Assembly (NCBI GenBank): GCA_964410625.1
Contig: CAYPHY010000002.1
Coordinates: forward strand, 124,001 to 188,000
Direction of reading: 5' to 3'
Origin: CAYPHY01 sp964410625
GTDB taxonomy: Bacteria; Chloroflexota; Anaerolineae; Promineifilales; Promineifilaceae
Length of the DNA stretch: 64,000 nt
In this document: one piece after another, positions 58,757 to 64,000 of the stretch
Numbering within the stretch: the first letter of the stretch is position 1
How the letters are laid out: the number at the start of each line of letters is the position of its first letter
Program-made: the position numbers and the translations under genes
The notes under the pieces: generated by a model
Databases searched by the model: none
The model's input: only the letters and a program-made list of their open reading frames with translations
Told to the model about the DNA's origin: nothing

Positions 58757-60291
58757 GGATTGGTGTCGTTGATCACAAACGGCAAGCAGGTGTGGCGCGT
58801 GCGTTCGTAGGCGCCCAGGCTGGGGCGGTTGCTACGCCGCCGCCCCAGGATGTCATCATCGGGAGCAAAGGCCGGGTCGGCGCGGCCGATGGCCGGACTA
58901 CCGGCGGGGATGCGGCCGTATGCTTCCACCAGCCGCACAAACTCCTGGCGAATGGAAAGCGTGCCGCTGAGAAAAGCCGCCCCATTCCAGCGCGGCAACA
59001 CAACATCATCCTGATCGGCGTTCAACAGCGGATTGGCGACATGGGCGCGGGGATCATCCACCAGCGGACTAACCAGATCGCCCGGCGGCACGGCCGCGCC
59101 CCCATTCCAGTACAAATTATTGTCCAGCACCAGGTTGCTCGTCTGCGCGGGGTCGCCGTTGGAAAACTTGTTGTCATCACCGGAGAGGTCAGACCCCATC
59201 GTCCCCGTCGGGTCGGCCCAGATGTTGTTGTAGAAGAAAAGGTCCTCGTTGGGCGGGTTCAGCTCTTGAATGCTGGCCCACATCGCATAGGCGGAGGAGG
59301 GCATGTCACCGACAACGGTATTGTTGGCGAAGGTGACATCTTTCACCCCCCGCAAACCGAGCGTTGCATAGACCTCGACCGGTGCGTTGCCGATCATCAG
59401 GTTGTTTTCAATCACCACCCCTTCCGCCTCATGGTACGGTTTGCCATCGTTGCCCACCTGGATAAAGGTATCTCGTCGCCCCTCCCAGTTGAGAAAGATA
59501 TTGCGCCGCACGGTGATCCGCTCGCTGCCCTCCAGGCCGTCGGCGTTCTCATTGCTGTCCTTGATCGTAATGAAGGAATGGGCGTCGCCATGGCCGTTGC
59601 GGTTGCTACCGGTAAAGTCGTTGAAGAAGATGTTGTCCTGAATCACCACATCGGTGACGCTGTTGACATCAATATGCTCTTCGCCTGGCCCCTGGTTGTA
59701 AAAGACATTCCCTTCAATGGTTGCAAAGCGCACGCCACTGACGATTTTCAGCAAATCGTTGTTGTAGGAGTCGTGGAAGATGTTATTGCGTAAGGTGATC
59801 TCTTCCGCCCACTCCTCACTACTCCGATCGATCTGCACTACCAGCGGCTCCGCGCCACCTCCGGTATGGCGAAAAACGAAGCCTTCCAGGGTGATGTTTT
59901 TCGCCCCCGAAATGCCCACCACCAGGCCAAAGGTTTGCAAGGTCGAGTGGTACGGCCGCACCGCGCGAAAAATCGTCGGCGTGGTGAAGCGCCGGTTCAG
60001 CCGGTTCTCGCCTACATACAGCCCCTCTTTCACCCAAACGGTGCAATGGTTGTCGGGGACGGCTTCGGCCGCGTGTTCCAGCGTCGCCCAGGGCGCATCT
60101 TTAGTGCCGGGATTACTATTGTTGCCTTCCGGCGCAGGGGCGATCCAGTGAGTACAGATGGCGTTGGCGGCCGTTGGCTGCTGGCTGGCAAACGCTTCCC
60201 GCGTATAGTGTGGCGAACCCAGGCTGCCCAGATGGGCAAAGAGCAACAGGCCGAAAACGGCCAACGGAGGTGTTAAGTAATAGGCTCTCAT
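58753..60291 (-). CDS. Secreted parallel beta-helix protein, paralogue 2
   Basis: 512 residues. Signal peptide (MRAYYLTPPLAVFGLLLFAH), then CTHWIAPAPEGNNSNPGTKD and the beta-helix coils NITLEGFVFRHTGGGAEPLV, EEHIDVNSVTDVVIQDNIFF and DVTFANNTVVGDMPSSAYAM. C-terminal block AIGRADPAFAPDDDILGRRR is shared with both paralogues. It lacks the FDGSDVGL module. ATGA overlap with the upstream gene (60288-60291). A polysaccharide-binding or lyase role is possible. Confidence 0.85.
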   Translation of the reverse strand: MRAYYLTPPLAVFGLLLFAHLGSLGSPHYTREAFASQQPTAANAICTHWIAPAPEGNNSNPGTKDAPWATLEHAAEAVPDNHCTVWVKEGLYVGENRLNRRFTTPTIFRAVRPYHSTLQTFGLVVGISGAKNITLEGFVFRHTGGGAEPLVVQIDRSSEEWAEEITLRNNIFHDSYNNDLLKIVSGVRFATIEGNVFYNQGPGEEHIDVNSVTDVVIQDNIFFNDFTGSNRNGHGDAHSFITIKDSNENADGLEGSERITVRRNIFLNWEGRRDTFIQVGNDGKPYHEAEGVVIENNLMIGNAPVEVYATLGLRGVKDVTFANNTVVGDMPSSAYAMWASIQELNPPNEDLFFYNNIWADPTGTMGSDLSGDDNKFSNGDPAQTSNLVLDNNLYWNGGAAVPPGDLVSPLVDDPRAHVANPLLNADQDDVVLPRWNGAAFLSGTLSIRQEFVRLVEAYGRIPAGSPAIGRADPAFAPDDDILGRRRSNRPSLGAYERTRHTCLPFVINDTNP

Positions 60292-62693
60292 GGTACGTGA
60301 ACAGCATCCACATCATCCGCAGCCAATCCCCAGGCACTGCCATCCAGGTAGAGCGCGGATGCGTAGGTACAAGCTGTGTCCTCTCCTAAGGAAGCGGGCG
60401 CGCAGTGGAACACATCTTCGTCATCCCCTGCCAGACCGGTCACCGCAAATGGGTCAAGCGCGGAAAGATAGAGGTTGCCAGCGGCGTCTACGCCTGTTGC
60501 ATCCACATCTTCGCCACCGGACAACGCCACGTCTGAGCCGTCGAAGTACATCTCCCATGTGCCATTGGTGAATAGGCCCAGGGATAGTGGCGTGAAGGCC
60601 AAAATATCTTCATCTTTACCACTTACATTGGGAACTTCCACGTTCCCTTCGGCCGAGACCAGCAAACGGCCGTCTGGCAACAGCGCAATGGCATCAATCT
60701 CTTCTCCAGTGCTGGACAGCCCGGCAGCATTGCCATCAAAATAGAGGCTGAAGCTACCGGCCGTTGTCGTGCCCAAAGCGGTCGCGTCAAACTGCACCAC
60801 ATCGAACGGGTCTATCGCGACCGACCCCAACACCATCGCTTTTGAAACCACGAGCAACAGCGTGTCACTGTCCAGCAGATGAAAGCCCTCAATGTCCACA
60901 CTGCCCATGCCTACATCTGAGCCATCAAACAACATGCTCCAACCAACACCGTCGAAGTAGACCACATCCTCATCATAGACCCCGCTCAAATTCCCTATTG
61001 TCGTTGGCCCATTGTTGTCCGTGGATAGATAAAGCCCCAGGAAGGGGGATGGTGTTGGGCTGGGCGAGGGGGAAGCGGTAGCGGTTGGGACGGCCGTTGG
61101 CGACGGTTCCGGCGTGTTCGTCGGTTCCGGGGTCGCGGTAGATGTTGCCGTTTCCGTAGGCGTTGCCGATGGCAATGCGGTCTCTGTGGCGGTCGGTGTG
61201 GGACTGGGTTCCCCTAACAAGATTTCGTAAGCCCCCAGGGCTGGGGTGGTGCTGCGCGGCCGTCCCAAGATGTCGTCGAGCGGCGCAAACGCCGGATCGG
61301 CCGCGCCAACCACCGGACTGTTGCCTGGAACATTGCCATACAGTTCAACCAGGCGAATAAACTCCTGCCGGATCTCACTATTACCACTGGGAAAGGCCGA
61401 GCCATTCCAGCGAGGAAGCACAATTCCCGTTTGGTTAGTATTGAGCAGCGGATCAGCCACATGCAGCCGTGGGTCATCCACCATCGGGCTGAGCAAGTCG
61501 CCCGGCGGAATCCCCATGCCCCCATTCCAATAAAGGTTGTTATCCAGGACAAGGTTCACCGTCTGGGCCGGGCTACCATTTGAAAACTCGTTGCTGCCTC
61601 CACCCAGACCTGCCCCCATCGTTCCCATCGGGTCAGACCAGATGTTGTTGTAAAAGCTGATATTTTCATTAAGTGGGTTCAACTCTTTAAGGCTGACCCA
61701 CATCGCATAGGAAGAGGACGGCATATCGCCAACAACGGTATTGTTGGCGAAGGTCAGGCCGCTTACCCCTCGCACCCCAAGCGTGGCATACACTTCAACG
61801 GCCGAATTGCCCAGCATCAGATTATTTTCGATCTGCACATCTTTGGCCTCATGATACGGTTTGCCGTCGTTGCCCACCTGAATAAACGTATCTTTTCGCC
61901 CCTCCCAATTGAAAAACACATTGCGCCGCACCGTGATCCGTTCGCTCCCTTCCTGTCCATCGAGGTTCCCATTGCTGTCCTTGATCGTGATGAAGGAGTG
62001 GGCGTTCCCGTGATCGGCGCGGCCGCTACCGGCAAAGTCGTTGAAGAAGATATTGTCCTGGATCAGCGCATCCGTGATGCCGTTCACGTCAATATGCTCC
62101 TCACTCGGCCCCTGGTTGTAAAAGACGTTATTCTCAATGGTCACAAAGCGAACACCGGCGACGATTTTCAGCAGGTCGTTGTTGTAGGAGTCGCGGAAGA
62201 TGTTGTTGCGCAAGGTGATCATCTCCGCCCAACCGGCGCTGCTCGGATCGATCTGCACCACAAGAGGGGTTGCTCCCGGCCCTGAATGTTGGAAAACAAA
62301 CCCCTCTAGCGTGAGATTCATCGCCCCAGAAACGCTGACCGTCAGGCCGCTATTTTGTAAGATGGCCTGATAGGGCAAGACCGATTGGAACAGGGTAGGC
62401 GTGGTAAAGCGGCGGCTCAACCGTTGTTCGCCGGAGTAGATGCCCGGCTTAACCCAGATGGTGCAGCCATTGTCCGGCACGGCCGCCGCCGCATACCCCA
62501 GCGTCGCCCAGGGCTGTTCATTCGTCCCTGGGTTGCCGTTGCTGCCCTCCGGCGGAGGCGCAACCCAGTATTCACAGACGGCCTGCGCGTTGGACTGCTG
62601 TGCAGATGCTCCGGCCGACGCCGTGCGATCAAACTGGCTCGACAACAGTAAAAGCGGGGCGAAAAGCCCTAGTGCAAGGGTTAGGTGCTTCAT
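60288..62693 (-). CDS. Secreted parallel beta-helix protein with C-terminal FDGSDVGL module, paralogue 3
   Basis: 801 residues. Signal peptide MKHLTLALGLFAPLLLLSS; beta-helix region (about 40-500) closely matching the paralogue at 58753; a Thr/Pro-rich linker (PSPTPTATETALPSATPTET and on, about 505-560); then four units (about 565-801) of the VVYFDGVGWSMLFDGSDVGM type, ending ADDVDAVHVP. It is therefore the fusion of the two protein types found separately in this locus. Start ATG overlaps the upstream stop by 4 nt. Confidence 0.85.
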   Translation of the reverse strand: MKHLTLALGLFAPLLLLSSQFDRTASAGASAQQSNAQAVCEYWVAPPPEGSNGNPGTNEQPWATLGYAAAAVPDNGCTIWVKPGIYSGEQRLSRRFTTPTLFQSVLPYQAILQNSGLTVSVSGAMNLTLEGFVFQHSGPGATPLVVQIDPSSAGWAEMITLRNNIFRDSYNNDLLKIVAGVRFVTIENNVFYNQGPSEEHIDVNGITDALIQDNIFFNDFAGSGRADHGNAHSFITIKDSNGNLDGQEGSERITVRRNVFFNWEGRKDTFIQVGNDGKPYHEAKDVQIENNLMLGNSAVEVYATLGVRGVSGLTFANNTVVGDMPSSSYAMWVSLKELNPLNENISFYNNIWSDPMGTMGAGLGGGSNEFSNGSPAQTVNLVLDNNLYWNGGMGIPPGDLLSPMVDDPRLHVADPLLNTNQTGIVLPRWNGSAFPSGNSEIRQEFIRLVELYGNVPGNSPVVGAADPAFAPLDDILGRPRSTTPALGAYEILLGEPSPTPTATETALPSATPTETATSTATPEPTNTPEPSPTAVPTATASPSPSPTPSPFLGLYLSTDNNGPTTIGNLSGVYDEDVVYFDGVGWSMLFDGSDVGMGSVDIEGFHLLDSDTLLLVVSKAMVLGSVAIDPFDVVQFDATALGTTTAGSFSLYFDGNAAGLSSTGEEIDAIALLPDGRLLVSAEGNVEVPNVSGKDEDILAFTPLSLGLFTNGTWEMYFDGSDVALSGGEDVDATGVDAAGNLYLSALDPFAVTGLAGDDEDVFHCAPASLGEDTACTYASALYLDGSAWGLAADDVDAVHVP

Positions 62694-64000
62694 GGGATGT
62701 GTAAGCCATTAACATCATTCTTCGGCAACAGCCAGTTGCTGCCGCTGAAGTAGATAGTAGATAGATAGTTACAGTCGCTATCATCACCCAACGAATTGGG
62801 TTCGCAGATAAACACGTCTTTATCATTACCCGCTGCGCCAGGCACAGAGAAGTTACCCGTTGTGGAGAGGTAAAGGCTGCCATTGGAGATATCGAAGGCG
62901 TCAATATTCTCCGCCCCGGCCGCCAGTGCCACATCCGAGCCATCGAAGTGCATCGCCCAACTCCCGGCGGTATTCTCGCCCAACGAGGTAGGAGTGAAGG
63001 CAAAGACATCCCGATTTTGTCCCTTCAATCCCGGCACACTGAAGGTGCCTTTGGTGGAGATGAGCAAACGGCCGTCTGATAGCCGATCCATGCCGTCAAT
63101 GATTTCGGCCGTGGTGGTCAGCCCCACATCACTGCCATCAAAGAACAGGCTGAAGCTACCGGCGGTGTTATTGCCCAGGGAAGTGGCATTGAACTGCACA
63201 ATATCTTGTGGCTTTACGGCTCCCAGCGGGCCGAGCTTGATGGCGCTGTCAAAGGACATCAAGATGGTGTTGGCATTGACGATGTGGAAGGCATTGACAT
63301 CCACCTTGGCTAAGCCCACATCGGAACCATCGAAGAACATCTCCCAATCGTCACCATTGAAGAAGATGATGTCCTCATCGCGCACGCCGCTGAGATTGCC
63401 CACATTGCTGTTGCCGTTGACCGTGACCGAAACATAGGCTGGGCCGTCTGTGCCGGATGAAGCGGGAACGGTCGCGGTGGGAGGAGAACCGGTTCCGCCC
63501 CCGCCTCCTTGCCCGGTCAGGTTCAGCCCGTCAATATCATCGTCGGCCAACCCAAACGCGCTGCCGTCAAAGAACAACGCAGTTGAGAAGGTACAGGCGG
63601 TGTTATTACCGAGCGACGTGGGAGCGCAGACGTAAACATCTTCATCCGCCCCAGAGATGCCGGTCACTGAGAAGTTGCCAAGCGCGGATAGATAGATATT
63701 GCCATTGGAGGCCACGTCCAGCGCGTCAATATCTTCGGCCGCTGCCCCCAAGCCGACATCCGAACCATCGAAGTACATCGCCCAACTACCGGCCGTATTA
63801 TTACCCAACGAGGTTGGCGTGAAGGCGATGATGTCGCGGTCCTGGCCGCTGACCCCGCTGACCGAGAAACTGCCGGTGGTGGAGATCAGGACACGGCCGT
63901 CCGCCAGGCGATCAATCGCATCAATATTCTCACCCGCTGTTGTCAATCCTACATCGCTGCCCTGGAAGAACAGGCTGAAGCTACCGGCGGTGTTTTCGCC
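62690..64000 (-). CDS. Secreted repeat protein with FDGSDVGL modules, 5' end outside the window
   Basis: The frame is open to the right edge, so the visible 436 codons are a C-terminal part; reading from the edge it begins GENTAGSFSLFFQGSDVGLT. At least eight units are present, of the pattern (D/N)-D-I-I-F-F...S-L-G-N-N-T-A-G-S-W...F-D-G-S-D-V-G-L...E-N-I-D-A...L-S-T-x-G-N-F-S-V-G. Two four-unit blocks are joined by a Gly/Thr-rich linker (about codons 165-190). It ends KNDVNGLHIP. It is the first gene visible in the coupled operon of secreted proteins. Confidence 0.85.
   Translation of the reverse strand, partial: GENTAGSFSLFFQGSDVGLTTAGENIDAIDRLADGRVLISTTGSFSVSGVSGQDRDIIAFTPTSLGNNTAGSWAMYFDGSDVGLGAAAEDIDALDVASNGNIYLSALGNFSVTGISGADEDVYVCAPTSLGNNTACTFSTALFFDGSAFGLADDDIDGLNLTGQGGGGGTGSPPTATVPASSGTDGPAYVSVTVNGNSNVGNLSGVRDEDIIFFNGDDWEMFFDGSDVGLAKVDVNAFHIVNANTILMSFDSAIKLGPLGAVKPQDIVQFNATSLGNNTAGSFSLFFDGSDVGLTTTAEIIDGMDRLSDGRLLISTKGTFSVPGLKGQNRDVFAFTPTSLGENTAGSWAMHFDGSDVALAAGAENIDAFDISNGSLYLSTTGNFSVPGAAGNDKDVFICEPNSLGDDSDCNYLSTIYFSGSNWLLPKNDVNGLHIP

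Overview
The window looks like a chromosomal segment of a Chloroflexota bacterium (Anaerolineae/Ardenticatenia-like), probably a filamentous or matrix-forming lineage. This is inferred from the lipoproteins with long E/P/T-rich linkers, the mucin-like protein ending in LPDTG, the protein families present and the base composition. No taxonomic marker gene is present. I saw no tRNA, rRNA, insertion sequence, prophage or CRISPR array. The hexamer CGGCCG is strikingly over-used, and most intergenic gaps hold low-complexity imperfect palindromes.

Layout. 1-2.9 kb: start of chaB, a lipoprotein, an unknown protein and a PRC-barrel protein. 2.9-7.8 kb: a MalE/MalF/MalG-type sugar ABC importer without an ATPase gene, plus a MarR regulator with its promoter and paired operators. 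7.9-11.9 kb: pheS-pheT preceded by an unlisted Phe-rich leader peptide, a consensus promoter and a terminator, which together look like a classic attenuator. 12.0-12.6 kb: a higBA toxin-antitoxin pair. 12.6-23.5 kb: an SDR/MaoC multifunctional fatty-acid enzyme, the LPDTG surface protein, a diacylglycerol-kinase-like lipid kinase, a helicase-associated-domain protein, an orphan NarL-type regulator, a methyltransferase, an enoyl-CoA hydratase and a membrane-tethered sulfite-oxidase-like molybdoenzyme. 23.6-33.3 kb: a photolyase-N-like protein, a heterodimeric ABC exporter, an NmrA-like protein, hicBA, a CDP-alcohol phosphatidyltransferase, Lgt and an anchored FlgD-Ig protein. 33.4-38.9 kb: a phosphonate-type importer (SBP, ATPase, an unusually large permease) plus a second SBP. 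39-43.3 kb: a GT2 glycosyltransferase, a D-aminoacylase-like amidohydrolase and a Gfo/Idh oxidoreductase.

From 43.5 kb to the right edge almost everything is on the minus strand and many genes overlap by ATGA/GTGA. It is a surface-glycan and secreted-protein locus: three GT4 glycosyltransferases, a FemAB/GNAT-like protein, a CDP-paratose (tyvelose) 2-epimerase-like enzyme, a polysaccharide deacetylase, three paralogous parallel beta-helix proteins, and very large secreted repeat proteins. Four of the secreted proteins share a C-terminal repeat module built on 'FDGSDVGL' that I do not recognise. This is the best candidate for an undescribed system.

The other main observations are: (i) the Phe attenuator, with a leader peptide that appears leaderless; (ii) two toxin-antitoxin operons that also look leaderless; (iii) a network of intergenic palindromes, two of which seem to have entered coding regions in frame; (iv) a greatly expanded PhnE permease. 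Functions are from sequence recognition by eye; no database search was run.
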